Made by a program: the position numbers and the translations under genes. A stretch of 64,000 nucleotides of DNA. Origin: Gemmatimonadota bacterium (GTDB lineage: Bacteria > Gemmatimonadota > Gemmatimonadetes > Longimicrobiales > Gaopeijiaceae). Shown here one piece after another: positions 26,384-35,640 of the stretch. The stretch covers positions 1-64,000 of the forward strand of contig DUBS01000044.1 of NCBI GenBank assembly GCA_012960225.1, read 5' to 3'. The stretch's first letter is position 1. The number at the start of each line of letters is the position of its first letter. Under the pieces are notes generated by a model, which saw nothing but the letters and a program-made list of their open reading frames with translations, had not been told where the DNA came from and did not search any database.

Positions 26384-27457
26384 ATGACTGTTTTGGAAAG
26401 GGCAGAGTTTACCGGTGCCGAGCTCACTGAACGTGAACGGCAGGTCTTGGAGGCGGTGGTGCGTGCTTATGTAGAGACCGCTGAACCGATTGGTAGTGCA
26501 ACGGTCTCTCGGAACTTTAATCTAGGTATCTCATCTGCTACGGTCCGAAGCACCATGGGTGATCTTGAGGATAAGGGATATCTCTTCCACCCTCATACTT
26601 CTGCAGGACGCATACCTACAGACCTTGCCTATCGGTTTTTCGTTGACCGGCTCATGGCACCGCAGAGACTTACCGGCACAGAAAGAACGAATCTTCGACG
26701 CGAACTAGATGGAACTAGTACCTCCGTTGTCGACCGACTCATGATGAAAGCAACACGTGCGTTGAGCTTTGTCTCGAACGAACTCGGTGTAGCAATCGCT
26801 CCTCGCTTGGAAACGGCAGTTCTAGAGAAGATCGAGCTGATACAGGTCTCTTCAAGCCGGGTATTGTTTGTAGCAACGATTCGAGGTGGAGTGGTGCGAA
26901 CGGTCTATGTGGACTTTCCGCTAGAGGTGCCCCAGAAAACTCTTGTTACTGTCACAGTTGCCATGAATGAGCGCCTGGCCGGGCTCACTCTCCAAGAGAT
27001 TCGCCATACACTTCCCGAGAGGATGCGGGATTCTCATTCGGGAGAGTTCGGCGCAGCTGAGTTCATGAACATCTTTGTGCAGTCGGGGGCAAAACTTTTC
27101 GATCTGCAAGAGCTAGATAGAACAAGTATCCTTTTGGGGCATACGAGTGTTCTCGCGTCACAACCGGAGTTCGAGGCACGTGACCAGTTAACTAACCTGA
27201 TTGAACTCACTGAAAGACGGGACCTTCTCGCAGACACCATGGGTAAACGCGAGCACAGAGGTCAGATTATGATCACGATCGGTGGGGAGAATGATAGGAA
27301 TGAGCTCGCTGACTTCACGCTAGTGACTTCTGAGTACCAGGCAGGTGATCTTACAGGAGTAATTGGAGTCATTGGCCCGACCCGTATGCCTTATGAGAAG
27401 GTAGTGACGATCGTTGACTACACTTCGACGCTTATCACCCGGATGCTCCAAAGCTGA
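26384..27457 (+). CDS. hrcA: Heat-inducible transcription repressor HrcA
   Basis: HrcA binds CIRCE operators and represses chaperonin and dnaK operons; GroEL helps it fold. From the ATG at 26384 the protein has 357 residues. A winged-helix N-terminus (TERERQVLEAVVRAYVETAEPIG, SSATVRSTMGDLEDKGYLFHPHTSAGRIPT) leads into the HrcA effector domain (KIELIQVSSSRVLFVATI, VIGPTRMPYEKVVTIVDYTS). The frame stays open upstream into hemW, but that part is not HrcA-like. No CIRCE palindrome was seen in the window, and grpE/dnaK are not between hrcA and dnaJ. Confidence 0.95.
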   Translation: MTVLERAEFTGAELTERERQVLEAVVRAYVETAEPIGSATVSRNFNLGISSATVRSTMGDLEDKGYLFHPHTSAGRIPTDLAYRFFVDRLMAPQRLTGTERTNLRRELDGTSTSVVDRLMMKATRALSFVSNELGVAIAPRLETAVLEKIELIQVSSSRVLFVATIRGGVVRTVYVDFPLEVPQKTLVTVTVAMNERLAGLTLQEIRHTLPERMRDSHSGEFGAAEFMNIFVQSGAKLFDLQELDRTSILLGHTSVLASQPEFEARDQLTNLIELTERRDLLADTMGKREHRGQIMITIGGENDRNELADFTLVTSEYQAGDLTGVIGVIGPTRMPYEKVVTIVDYTSTLITRMLQS

Positions 27458-27499
27458 TCCAAGTCTACTACCGCACTATATATCTCCAACAGTTTTCTG

Positions 27500-28666
27500 A
27501 TGGCTGATTACTACGAATTACTTGGCTTGTCGCGTGATGCGGACCTCGAGGAAATCAAAAAGAGGTACCGTAAGCTTGCGTTTAAATATCATCCTGATCG
27601 GAATGAAGGTTCTAAGGAAGCTGAGGAGCTATTCAAGCAAGTCACGAAAGCTTATGAAGTTCTTCGTGATCCTGAAAAACGGTCGACGTATGACCGCTTT
27701 GGCGAACAAGGCCTTAGGGGCTCCGCTGATTCTGGTGGCAGGGGAGGTTTCGATCCTGCTGATCCACGAGCGATCTTCGAGCAGGTGTTCGGAGCTGGTG
27801 GTTTTTCAGGATTTGAAGATCTCTTTGGAGCAGGTGGTGCGCGGACACAACGAACTGCATCTCGTAAAGGAAAGACCATACGGATACAGGTATCTCTTAC
27901 ACTTCCGGAGGTTGCACACGGAGTAAAGAGAACTTTGCGTGTTTCAATCCTGGGGGAATGCGAGCCGTGTGGGGGGTCAGGTGCGAAATCTGGGACGCAG
28001 CCGGTGGTTTGTCCCGGTTGTGGTGGGGCAGGAGAAAAACGGCATGCGCAGCGGTCAGTTCTTGGACAGTTCGTGAGTGTTCAGCCCTGTCAAAACTGTC
28101 ATGGTGAAGGTCGGGTGATCCAGGAGCTGTGTAGTGCTTGTCGCGGTGAAGGACGAACCCGAGGTTATGAGGAAATAGAAATAGAGGTGCCGGCTGGGGT
28201 GACAGCGGAGAATTTCCTCACGCTCAGAGGACGTGGAAATGTTGGGCCGAGGGGAGGGCCTCGAGGAGATATCGCAGTACTTATTGAGATTGAAGACGAT
28301 CCACGATTCTCACGCGATGGATCAGATATTTTCCATGAACTCCCAATAACCTTTAGTCAGGCTGCGCTCGGGGACGAAGTCCGAGTGCCTACGATCGAGG
28401 GTACTGCTCAAGTGACGATTCCTGCCGGAATACAGAGTGGAGACCACCTTAATCTTAAGGAACTTGGCCTACCTGATCTCAATGGGCATGTCCGAGGAGA
28501 TCAGATTATTAGGGTGGCAGTGTGGACGCCGACGGACCTCAACAGCCAACAGGAAGAGGCTCTAGGGAACTTGCGCGGTGTTGAAGCACTCGCGCCGGAG
28601 CAGATCCGTCGTCGAACACATAGGGGATTCTGGTCTCGAGTGAAGGAGGCGTTCACGGGAGGATGA
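27500..28666 (+). CDS. dnaJ: Chaperone DnaJ
   Basis: The Hsp40 co-chaperone stimulates DnaK ATPase and delivers unfolded clients. The 388 residues are full length: a J domain with HPD at residues 31-33, a Gly/Phe-rich linker ([35 protein letters not shown] region), and four zinc-finger repeats starting [24 protein letters not shown] and CSACRGEG. The C-terminal substrate domain shows [18 protein letters not shown]. It follows hrcA by 42 bases and overlaps prmA by four bases. Confidence 0.97.
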   Translation: MADYYELLGLSRDADLEEIKKRYRKLAFKYHPDRNEGSKEAEELFKQVTKAYEVLRDPEKRSTYDRFGEQGLRGSADSGGRGGFDPADPRAIFEQVFGAGGFSGFEDLFGAGGARTQRTASRKGKTIRIQVSLTLPEVAHGVKRTLRVSILGECEPCGGSGAKSGTQPVVCPGCGGAGEKRHAQRSVLGQFVSVQPCQNCHGEGRVIQELCSACRGEGRTRGYEEIEIEVPAGVTAENFLTLRGRGNVGPRGGPRGDIAVLIEIEDDPRFSRDGSDIFHELPITFSQAALGDEVRVPTIEGTAQVTIPAGIQSGDHLNLKELGLPDLNGHVRGDQIIRVAVWTPTDLNSQQEEALGNLRGVEALAPEQIRRRTHRGFWSRVKEAFTGG

Positions 28667-29535
28667 AGTACCCGAAACTTCGGTGGCTGGAAGTAGGGAT
28701 TCGTACACCGGTGACGGATAACGAGGCTTCGATTTTGGTGGATATATTAGTGCAGATGTGTGGTCGGGGCGTGCTTGAACGCGACGGTTGGCTCTACACG
28801 TACTTTGAAGAACCCGATGAGCTATCTGGCTTTATAGAGCTTTTAAGGTCTCGTATCAGCTCTGCTATCGGCAATGAAGAAATCCACTTAGTAACTCGTT
28901 GGCAGGCAAATGAAGACTGGTCTGAGAAATGGAAACGCGGACTCGGCCCCAAAAGGATCACGGACACTATTGTGGTGTGTCCATCGTGGGTGCAATTCCA
29001 TCCCGAACCTGACGATATCGTGATCGTGATTGACCCCGGCATGGCTTTTGGAACTGCTGAACACGGTACAACTCGTGGAAGCTTGAGGCTCCTCGCCTCA
29101 GCTCTCCAGGTTGATGACCGAATACTAGATGTTGGCTCAGGATCTGGGATATTAGCGATTGCAGCAGCGGCACTAGGTGCGAGTGAAGCTATCGCAATCG
29201 AGGGAGATTCGCCGTCATTTGAAGCCCTCCAAAAGAACGCGGAAAGAAATGCAGTGTCTAGCCGAATCAACTGTGTTGAGGAGTGGGCTGACACCCATAG
29301 TCTTCAAGCAATGGGACCCGTTGATGGTATCGTCGCTAACATAGAGACCAACGTTCTGCGCCCGTTTCTCCCTATTTTCCGTAATGCACTAATTGAAGGC
29401 GGGTGGTTAGTTCTGTCAGGTATTCTCTCAATGGAATGGCCTCGTTTTCTCGAGAATACAAGGACTGAAGGGTTTAGGTGCGTTGAAGTCGACCGTGACG
29501 GCGAATGGACAAGTGGGTTATTCAGGAGTGTTTGA
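28663..29535 (+). CDS. prmA: Ribosomal protein L11 methyltransferase
   Basis: PrmA trimethylates ribosomal protein uL11. The 290 residues include an N-terminal ferredoxin-like recognition domain, [14 protein letters not shown], the family motif [21 protein letters not shown], the SAM-binding [20 protein letters not shown] and [16 protein letters not shown] in the place of the usual NIL motif. The ATGA overlap with dnaJ implies coupling; dnaJ-prmA is a widespread pair. Confidence 0.92.
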   Translation: MKYPKLRWLEVGIRTPVTDNEASILVDILVQMCGRGVLERDGWLYTYFEEPDELSGFIELLRSRISSAIGNEEIHLVTRWQANEDWSEKWKRGLGPKRITDTIVVCPSWVQFHPEPDDIVIVIDPGMAFGTAEHGTTRGSLRLLASALQVDDRILDVGSGSGILAIAAAALGASEAIAIEGDSPSFEALQKNAERNAVSSRINCVEEWADTHSLQAMGPVDGIVANIETNVLRPFLPIFRNALIEGGWLVLSGILSMEWPRFLENTRTEGFRCVEVDRDGEWTSGLFRSV

Positions 29536-29733
29536 GACACTCTACGTAGCTAGTAGCCTATGTTGGAGCCTATGAATGTAAGAAAAGCAGCTCTTCAAGA
29601 CTGGCTCTTCTCAATATAGAAATCCCGCCGGACACGGTGATCAATCCTACCATTGCGCTCCATTCCAACCAACCACAAGATCGGTTGGGCGGGTGACTAC
29701 GCCTGCTAATCCCTCTATTTAGAAGTTCGCTTT

Positions 29734-30084
29734 ATGGCTGATAATGAGTGTCTCTTCTGCAAGATTGTCGTTGGGGATGTTCCGGCGGATATCGTGTATG
29801 AAGATGATGAAGTGCTTGCATTTCGTGACATTAATCCTCAGGCACCCATCCATGTTCTAGTAATTCCCAAACAGCATTTGGACTCACTTGCATCAGTCGC
29901 TGATGAGAACCGTAACCTTATGGGACACATCATGCTTACCGCTAAAGAGATTGCTAGAGATGAAGGCCTGTCCCACAGTGGTTATCGAACTGTGATAAAT
30001 GTAGGGGCAGATGGTGGTCAGACTGTTAATCACCTACACCTACACCTACTTGGTGGCCGGGCGCTCCGGTGGCCACCAGGATGA
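29734..30084 (+). CDS. HIT-family (Hint/HinT-like) nucleotide hydrolase
   Basis: HinT-like proteins hydrolyse purine nucleoside phosphoramidates. The 116-residue protein has the whole family pattern: ECLFCKIVVGDVPADIVYEDDEVLAFRDI, PIHVLVIPKQH and the catalytic histidine triad HLHLHLLGG near residue 101. The 198 bases upstream (29536-29733) hold no gene, only a weak hairpin (29669-29688). Physiological substrate unknown. Confidence 0.95.
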   Translation: MADNECLFCKIVVGDVPADIVYEDDEVLAFRDINPQAPIHVLVIPKQHLDSLASVADENRNLMGHIMLTAKEIARDEGLSHSGYRTVINVGADGGQTVNHLHLHLLGGRALRWPPG

Positions 30085-30172
30085 GAGTGGTTTCCTCTGG
30101 TTGACTCGGTACGTTACTAGGATCGCTGTTTTGGTTGGCCTAATAAAACCCAAGTGAAGGGAAGAGTGACCC

Positions 30173-30613
30173 GTGTCTCACGAACTGAAGAACCGATTGA
30201 GGTCTGACCTTATATCTGCGAGGAAAGACCGCGATAAGCTTCGCACGCTTGTCCTTTCGACCATCTTAGCCGATGTCCATAACAGGGAAATAGAACTGGG
30301 GGCAGAGCTGAGTGATGACCAAACTGTCAAGGTGCTCTCAAGAGGTATCAAGCAGCGGAAGGATGCCGCGTCTCAAATGCGTGCTGCTGGTCGTGATGAG
30401 CTTGCCAGCGTAGAAGAAGCTCAGCTTACAGTCTTGAGTGAATATCTCCCAGAAGGTATGTCAGAAGATGAGGTTAGAGCGTTGGTGCGGGCTGCAATTG
30501 AGGACGGTGTAGACCAAATGGGGATGTTGATGGGTCGGGTCATGCCGCAAATCGGAGGCCGATATGATGGTAAAGAAGCAAATCGGATAGTGCGTGAAGA
30601 ACTTGGCCGGTGA
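30173..30613 (+). CDS. yqeY: GatB/YqeY-domain protein
   Basis: This 146-residue protein matches the YqeY family, which shares the C-terminal tRNA-binding-like domain of GatB/GatE. The start LKNRLRSDLISARKDRDKLRTLVLSTILADV, the middle EYLPEGMSEDEVRALV and the end MGRVMPQIGGRYDGKEANRIVREEL are typical. A role in tRNA-dependent amidation is suspected from the domain but not proven. The GTG start has a GGGAAGAG site. It precedes the Smr gene and dnaG; in many bacteria yqeY sits beside rpsU and dnaG, but no rpsU is here. Confidence 0.92.
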   Translation: MSHELKNRLRSDLISARKDRDKLRTLVLSTILADVHNREIELGAELSDDQTVKVLSRGIKQRKDAASQMRAAGRDELASVEEAQLTVLSEYLPEGMSEDEVRALVRAAIEDGVDQMGMLMGRVMPQIGGRYDGKEANRIVREELGR

Positions 30614-30658
30614 ACTTGATTCACAAATCCAAACCAGAGTCAGGGCAAGGTTACAGGG

Positions 30659-31156
30659 GTGAGTGAGCAAAGAAGAGTCCCTCTGTCACGTTCTGTGCTA
30701 CAGGTTCAGAAGGGTACAAGCGTGCGGGTTCGTACAACCGGAATTCGGGGTAAAGTGATTGAGGTCAGTCGTGATCGTGTGATTCTTGAAGCGGGGGAAC
30801 TCAAGCTAGATATGGCTCTTTCAGAAATCGAAGCTATCACTGCTCGGTCTGAGGGTATCCAAAGTGATCAAGATAGGGGATGGCAGGGACCCGAGTTGGG
30901 AACCACCAAACTTGAAGTCGACCTCCATGGAATGCGGGTGAATCAGGTGGAGCTTGAACTTTCGAGAGCATTGGATGACGCAGTTTTGGAGGATCTAGCT
31001 GAGATCCGCGTTATTCACGGCAAAGGTACAGGAGCACTCCGCAAACGTGTGGCTGAGATACTTGAAAAAGACTTACGTGTAGTGGACACCCGCATGGGTT
31101 ATCCCTACGAAGGCGGAGCGGGTGTCACAATTGTGATGTTCGGCGGAGAACCATGA
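30659..31156 (+). CDS. Smr-domain protein resembling the MutS2 C-terminus
   Basis: A 165-residue protein. The first part (about residues 10-60) resembles the small beta KOW-like linker of MutS2 (VQKGTSVRVRTTGIRGKVIEV, DRVILEAGELKLDMALSEIEA). The last 80 residues are a Smr nuclease-like domain with KLEVDLHGMRVNQVELELSR, VIHGKGTGALRKRV and a GGAGVTIVMF end. The LDLHG-type and HGxGxGxLR motifs seen in active Smr domains are both present. The MutS ATPase part that precedes these domains in full MutS2 (about 780 residues) is missing. The function may be nucleic-acid cleavage, for example ribosome rescue-related mRNA cleavage. It overlaps dnaG by four bases. Confidence 0.88.
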   Translation: MSEQRRVPLSRSVLQVQKGTSVRVRTTGIRGKVIEVSRDRVILEAGELKLDMALSEIEAITARSEGIQSDQDRGWQGPELGTTKLEVDLHGMRVNQVELELSRALDDAVLEDLAEIRVIHGKGTGALRKRVAEILEKDLRVVDTRMGYPYEGGAGVTIVMFGGEP

Positions 31157-32955
31157 TTCCCGATGAAATAGTCGAAGAAATTCGCGCCCGCGCCGATATT
31201 GTTGATGTCATTGGCGAATTTGTAGCGTTGAAGAAAGCCGGCAAGGAATTCAAAGCGAATTGCCCGTTCCATGAGGAACGCACTCCAAGCTTTCATGTTG
31301 TTCCTGACAAGGGCTTCTTCAAGTGTTTTGGATGTGGCCAGTCGGGCGATGTGTTCAAGTTCTTGATGGAACACCAGGGTATGGACTTTGTGGAGGCTGT
31401 AAAACACGTAGCCGGGCGAGCTGGGGTCGAAGTACGTGAGGTAAAGAGGTCTGCCGAAGCGGACGACCCGAATCGTCCTCTATACGCCATCAACGCGTTT
31501 GCACAGGACTGGTTTCGAGAGTGTCTCACAGACCCTGATGGTGGTGCGGCGGCCCGAACCTACATAGAAGGGCGAGGGATCAGTCCAGAAGTAGCAGAAC
31601 GATTTGGTGTGGGGTATGCCCCAGATGATTGGGAGGCATTGCGCAGTGCTGCAGGGAAGCACGGACTAGAAGACGACCTCATGCTGGAGGTGGGTCTCCT
31701 TAATACCAGTGATCGCAAGAAAGACCCGTACGATCGTTTTCGGGGTCGTATCATGTTTCCCATCGAAAGCGTTTCGGGTCGGGTCATCGCGTTCGGCGGA
31801 AGAGATTTTGAGTCAGATCAAGCAGGCGCACCCAAGTATCTCAATTCTCCAGAGACGCGGATCTACAGGAAAGGTGAAAATCTATACGGACTGTCGTGGG
31901 CTCGGCACGCCGTCCGCCGTGAAGAGTGTGCACTATTGGTTGAAGGGTACATGGACGTGGTCTCACTTGCAGCCCATGGTTTCAATCACACAGTCGCGTC
32001 TCTGGGAACCGCTCTGACGCCCGAGCAGGCAAGACTTTTGGCACGCTACACAAAGCGCGCACTGATACTCTTTGACTCAGATGCTGCCGGGCTCCGGGCC
32101 ACATTCAAGGCTGGGGACACCCTTCTAGAAGCCGGACTCCATCCAGGAGTAGTGACTTTGCCACCGGGTGAGGACCCAGATACGGTTGTGAGAAATCAAG
32201 GTCCGGAAGCTCTGGGTGAATACCTGGATCAGGCAGTCGATGTTCTCGATCGTAAGCTTCAGATCCTGGAAGAGAGAGACTATTTCTCCTCTATCGGGGG
32301 GAAGAGGTCCGCGCTTGATCGCCTGTTACCCACTATCCGATGCGCAGCGGATGCTGCCCTTCGGGACATCTATGTGACCAAGGTTGCAGGCAAGACAGGA
32401 GTCCGTAGAGAGACTCTCGAAGAAGAGTTGAAGAAGCAGCGCCCACGCGTCGCAAAGACAACCAAAGCCTTTAAATCTGGGAAAGATCCTACCAAGCTCT
32501 TACCCTTAGTGCCAAAGGCTGCTGTAGAACGGCAGGTTCTCCTCATGATGACGAAAGGCCCCGAGTGGGTGGAACGAGCTACGGAATTGATCTCACCGGA
32601 GGACTTTGACGATCAGTCGTACCGCACCATCTTTCACGCTCTTCTTGATAACCCTGAACTGCGTGTCGTACCCGCGTCTATGGACGCTCTAGCTGCTCAG
32701 AAATTTGAGGAGATTCTGTCGGATCCGATAGAGATCAATCACGGGCTGGAAGTATTCAGGAAGTCCGTGGATCGGATTCGTGCAGAGGTAGTTTACCGAC
32801 ACGTCAAAGATATCCAGCATCAGATGGAATTGACACAGGATGAAGATGAGAAATTAGAGCTTCTTAAGACACTGAAAGAGTGGACTAAAGAAGTGCGTGA
32901 CCTGGATCCGACAATTCTGCAAAGACACAGTGCGTCGGTGGGCGATACAACCTAA
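31153..32955 (+). CDS. dnaG: DNA primase DnaG
   Basis: DnaG synthesises RNA primers for replication. The 600 residues comprise the CHC2 zinc domain (CPFHEERTPSFHV with CFGCG, about residues 37-65), the catalytic core with EGYMDVVSLAAHGFNHTVAS and the TOPRIM acidic motif LILFDSDAAGLRA, and a C-terminal DnaB-interacting helical domain from about residue 440. It overlaps the Smr gene by four bases and is followed by a zinc-ribbon protein rather than by rpoD, its frequent neighbour elsewhere. Confidence 0.96.
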   Translation: MIPDEIVEEIRARADIVDVIGEFVALKKAGKEFKANCPFHEERTPSFHVVPDKGFFKCFGCGQSGDVFKFLMEHQGMDFVEAVKHVAGRAGVEVREVKRSAEADDPNRPLYAINAFAQDWFRECLTDPDGGAAARTYIEGRGISPEVAERFGVGYAPDDWEALRSAAGKHGLEDDLMLEVGLLNTSDRKKDPYDRFRGRIMFPIESVSGRVIAFGGRDFESDQAGAPKYLNSPETRIYRKGENLYGLSWARHAVRREECALLVEGYMDVVSLAAHGFNHTVASLGTALTPEQARLLARYTKRALILFDSDAAGLRATFKAGDTLLEAGLHPGVVTLPPGEDPDTVVRNQGPEALGEYLDQAVDVLDRKLQILEERDYFSSIGGKRSALDRLLPTIRCAADAALRDIYVTKVAGKTGVRRETLEEELKKQRPRVAKTTKAFKSGKDPTKLLPLVPKAAVERQVLLMMTKGPEWVERATELISPEDFDDQSYRTIFHALLDNPELRVVPASMDALAAQKFEEILSDPIEINHGLEVFRKSVDRIRAEVVYRHVKDIQHQMELTQDEDEKLELLKTLKEWTKEVRDLDPTILQRHSASVGDTT

Positions 32956-32968
32956 GAGAGCGGAGCAC

Positions 32969-33871
32969 ATGACGGAGCAAGATCGCAACAACCTTGTAGA
33001 GCTTCAACGAATTGACCTTAAGATCGTTGCGGCACAACAGCGGATAAGGGAATTCGATCCGTTACTTGATGAGGTTGAGCAACCAGCGCTGGTGTTGGAG
33101 AGTGATGCCGAGAAGACGCGAGCTCGACTCAAGGAAATGAACCTAGAAGAACGTCAACTGGAGCTTAGCGTAGCGGAGAAACGCGAACGCCAGAAAAAAT
33201 TAGATGAACGATCGGGGTCAGTAAGAAATCTCCGAGAAGAAGCAGCGGTCAGTGCAGAGCTCGAGATGGTGAAACGAGCGTTGCAGAATGATGAGCAGGA
33301 GGCACTATCGATACTTGATCAGATCCGGAAAATGGAGGGTCGTCTAGAGGAATTAGATGAGGCGATAACTGAGGCTCGGGCGTTCGTTGGTCCGCGATTA
33401 GAGGAATTGAAATCTGGACGTGGCACGGCTGAGAAAGAACTTGATGCAATGGAACAGGACAGGGAGAACTTCGTTGATGCAATGGATGCTATGGAGCTCA
33501 GGTTATATGAAGGCATCAGGCGAGGTGGAAGGGTTACTGCAGTTGCGGCTCTGACTGAAGATGGTGCCTGTAGTCATTGTTTTGGGATTGTTCCTCCTCA
33601 ACTTCAGAATGAAATTAGACATGGAAAGGCTCTGATCCGGTGTGAAGGATGTGGAGTTATTCTCACCGTGACTGAGCACGGAGACGAGCTAGCGGGAGTG
33701 ATGGAAGCCGAGGAGCCAGCTGAGGAAGAAGCTGCTGAGGAGCCAGCTGAGGAAGAAGCTGCTGAGGAGCCAGCTGAGGAAGAAGCTGCTGAGGAGCCAG
33801 CTGAGGAAGAAGCTGCTGTATCCCAAGAAGTCTCTGGAGACACAATAGATGAGGATCAGGTAGACGAGTGA
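32969..33871 (+). CDS. Coiled-coil protein with C4 zinc ribbon (DUF164/zf-RING_7 type)
   Basis: From the ATG at 32969, with a GAGCGGAG site, the protein has 300 residues. Residues 1-180 form a long coiled-coil hairpin rich in Glu, Lys and Arg. A C4 zinc ribbon follows, CSHCFGIVPPQLQNEIRHG with CEGCGVIL (about residues 205-240), the layout of the widespread bacterial DUF164 family, whose structure suggests nucleic-acid or protein tethering. The tail is acidic and contains four exact 27-base repeats. It sits between dnaG and recJ and shares the GTGA overlap with recJ. Confidence 0.85.
   Translation: MTEQDRNNLVELQRIDLKIVAAQQRIREFDPLLDEVEQPALVLESDAEKTRARLKEMNLEERQLELSVAEKRERQKKLDERSGSVRNLREEAAVSAELEMVKRALQNDEQEALSILDQIRKMEGRLEELDEAITEARAFVGPRLEELKSGRGTAEKELDAMEQDRENFVDAMDAMELRLYEGIRRGGRVTAVAALTEDGACSHCFGIVPPQLQNEIRHGKALIRCEGCGVILTVTEHGDELAGVMEAEEPAEEEAAEEPAEEEAAEEPAEEEAAEEPAEEEAAVSQEVSGDTIDEDQVDE
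33710..33817 (+). repeat. Four perfect 27-base tandem repeats in the acidic tail
   Basis: Four identical in-frame 27-base copies (33710-33736, 33737-33763, 33764-33790, 33791-33817) encode EEPAEEEAA four times in the C-terminal tail of the zinc-ribbon protein. There is no base difference between copies, which points to recent expansion or active homogenisation. Confidence 0.97.
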
Positions 33872-35640
33872 CGAGTGGTGGGCCTTGCGGAGGAGAGTCC
33901 GGTGGCCTGGGTCCAGGAAATTATTTATCGGAGCGCCAGTGGGTCATCTCTGAACAACCTGATTCGGAGACCGTTCAATCTCTCATTGATGAGCTGCGAT
34001 TACCCGAACCGGTCTGTGCACTTTTAGCTGTCCGAGGATTAACACCCCCGGAAAAAGCAAAGCATTTCTTACGACCGGACCTCAGTCAACTCCACGACCC
34101 TGCGACTCTGGCAGATGCGGAGATCGCTGCTGAGAGGATTGTTGGGTCAATTGATTCTCATCAAACAATTCTTGTGCATGGAGATTACGATGTTGATGGA
34201 ATAAGTGCAGCGGCACTTATGACTCGCTGGTTAGCTTCTTTGGGTGGGAAGGTGGTTCCTTTCGTGCCCCACAGACTCAGAGATGGTTATGACTTCGGAG
34301 CTGCAGGGTTGCAGGCAGCGCGCGATGTGGGAGCCGAACTAATCATTACTGCTGACTGCGGCACTGCTGCACACCGGACGGTGGAAGCTGCTCGTGCAGC
34401 AGGGATTGATGTAATCATCACTGATCATCATACGGTTTCTGACTCACTTCCTAATGCGACCGCAGTGGTAAACCCATTAAGACCAGATTGTACGTATCCA
34501 AACAAGGGACTTTGTGGTACTGCACTGGCTTATAAGATCTGTGAATTAGTGGCGACAGCAGCTGGCAAGGACCCCAAACCGCTCGTCGAATACCTTGACC
34601 TAGTTGCTCTCGCCACGGTGGCAGACATGGTTCCTCTGTGCGGAGAAAACCGGAGTTTAGTACACTTCGGTCTGCGCCGTTTCGCCCATACTATCGTTCC
34701 TGGGATACGAGCCCTCCTCGATGTCACAGATATTTCGAGCCAGGACATCACAGAAAGAGAGATCGGCTTTGTAATTGCACCAAGGATTAATTCTGCTGGT
34801 CGGGTTGGTGAGACTACAGACGCCCTCCAGCTTCTGCTAACTGACGATCCTTCTGAAGCTCTTTTACTAGCAAGAAAACTTGATCAGACCAATCAGGAAC
34901 GGAGAGCAGAAGATCAGCGGACTTTTGACGAAGCTCTAGAGATACTCGAACGTGATTATGATCTGAGTCGTGAAATGGGCGTTGTTCTGGCTAACGATGG
35001 GTGGCATCCTGGAGTGATTGGTATTGTTGCTACCAGGATCGTGGAAAAGATCCAGCGCCCAGTTCTAATAATTGCCCTAGATGGAGAAAGAGGTCGCGGA
35101 AGCGGGCGCTCAATTGCTGGATTCAACCTCTTTGAGGCGTTGAAGGAATGTTCGGAGCACTTAATCCGTTTCGGTGGCCATAAGCAAGCTGCGGGAATGG
35201 ATGTGACTCGGGAAGCTCTGCCTGATTTGCGCGAGGCCTTCAACATTGCTGCTAACCGGCAGTTCTCCATGGATGAACTACACTCCGAATTGTTCGTGGA
35301 CCTTGAAATAAGTCTCGCTTCGATAGACCTAAAGCTAATTCATTGGCTTAAATACTTGGGCCCACATGGTATAGGTAACACTTCTCCGGTCTTTATTATC
35401 CGTGAGGTGGCGTTTGAGCAAACCAAGATTGTCGGTACCAATCACATCAAGACGACGTTGATTGGGAATGGTGGCACTATGGAGGCGATCGGCTTTGGTT
35501 TGGCTGACAGGCATTCACCTGACAACCTTTCCCACGGTCTATACGACATTGCAGTTCAGCTTGAGCGAAATGAATTCAGGGGAAAGGTCAGTGTGCAGGC
35601 TCGCCTTCTCGAAATCAGAGTGCATAGGAAAGACAATTGA
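33868..35640 (+). CDS. recJ: Single-stranded-DNA-specific exonuclease RecJ
   Basis: RecJ degrades single-stranded DNA 5' to 3' in recombination and mismatch repair. The 590 residues carry the DHH-family motifs: VHGDYDVDGISAAALM, ITADCGTAAHRTVEAA, IITDHHTVSDSLP and NPLRPDC. The DHHA1 domain has GRGSGRSIAGFNLFEAL and FGGHKQAAGM, followed by the OB-like C-terminal domain. The GTG start overlaps the upstream stop; the first 25 residues (glycine-rich) are weakly conserved, so a slightly later start is possible. It overlaps rsmD by four bases. Confidence 0.95.
   Translation: MTSGGPCGGESGGLGPGNYLSERQWVISEQPDSETVQSLIDELRLPEPVCALLAVRGLTPPEKAKHFLRPDLSQLHDPATLADAEIAAERIVGSIDSHQTILVHGDYDVDGISAAALMTRWLASLGGKVVPFVPHRLRDGYDFGAAGLQAARDVGAELIITADCGTAAHRTVEAARAAGIDVIITDHHTVSDSLPNATAVVNPLRPDCTYPNKGLCGTALAYKICELVATAAGKDPKPLVEYLDLVALATVADMVPLCGENRSLVHFGLRRFAHTIVPGIRALLDVTDISSQDITEREIGFVIAPRINSAGRVGETTDALQLLLTDDPSEALLLARKLDQTNQERRAEDQRTFDEALEILERDYDLSREMGVVLANDGWHPGVIGIVATRIVEKIQRPVLIIALDGERGRGSGRSIAGFNLFEALKECSEHLIRFGGHKQAAGMDVTREALPDLREAFNIAANRQFSMDELHSELFVDLEISLASIDLKLIHWLKYLGPHGIGNTSPVFIIREVAFEQTKIVGTNHIKTTLIGNGGTMEAIGFGLADRHSPDNLSHGLYDIAVQLERNEFRGKVSVQARLLEIRVHRKDN

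Noticed and set aside
29669-29688. CCAACC/GGTTGG hairpin ahead of the HIT gene
   Set aside because: Only six pairs, no T run and a distance from any stop; not enough for a terminator or an RNA gene.
33604-33845. Repetitive Ser/Ala open frames opposite the 27-base repeats
   Set aside because: They are a by-product of the repeat being free of stops on both strands.
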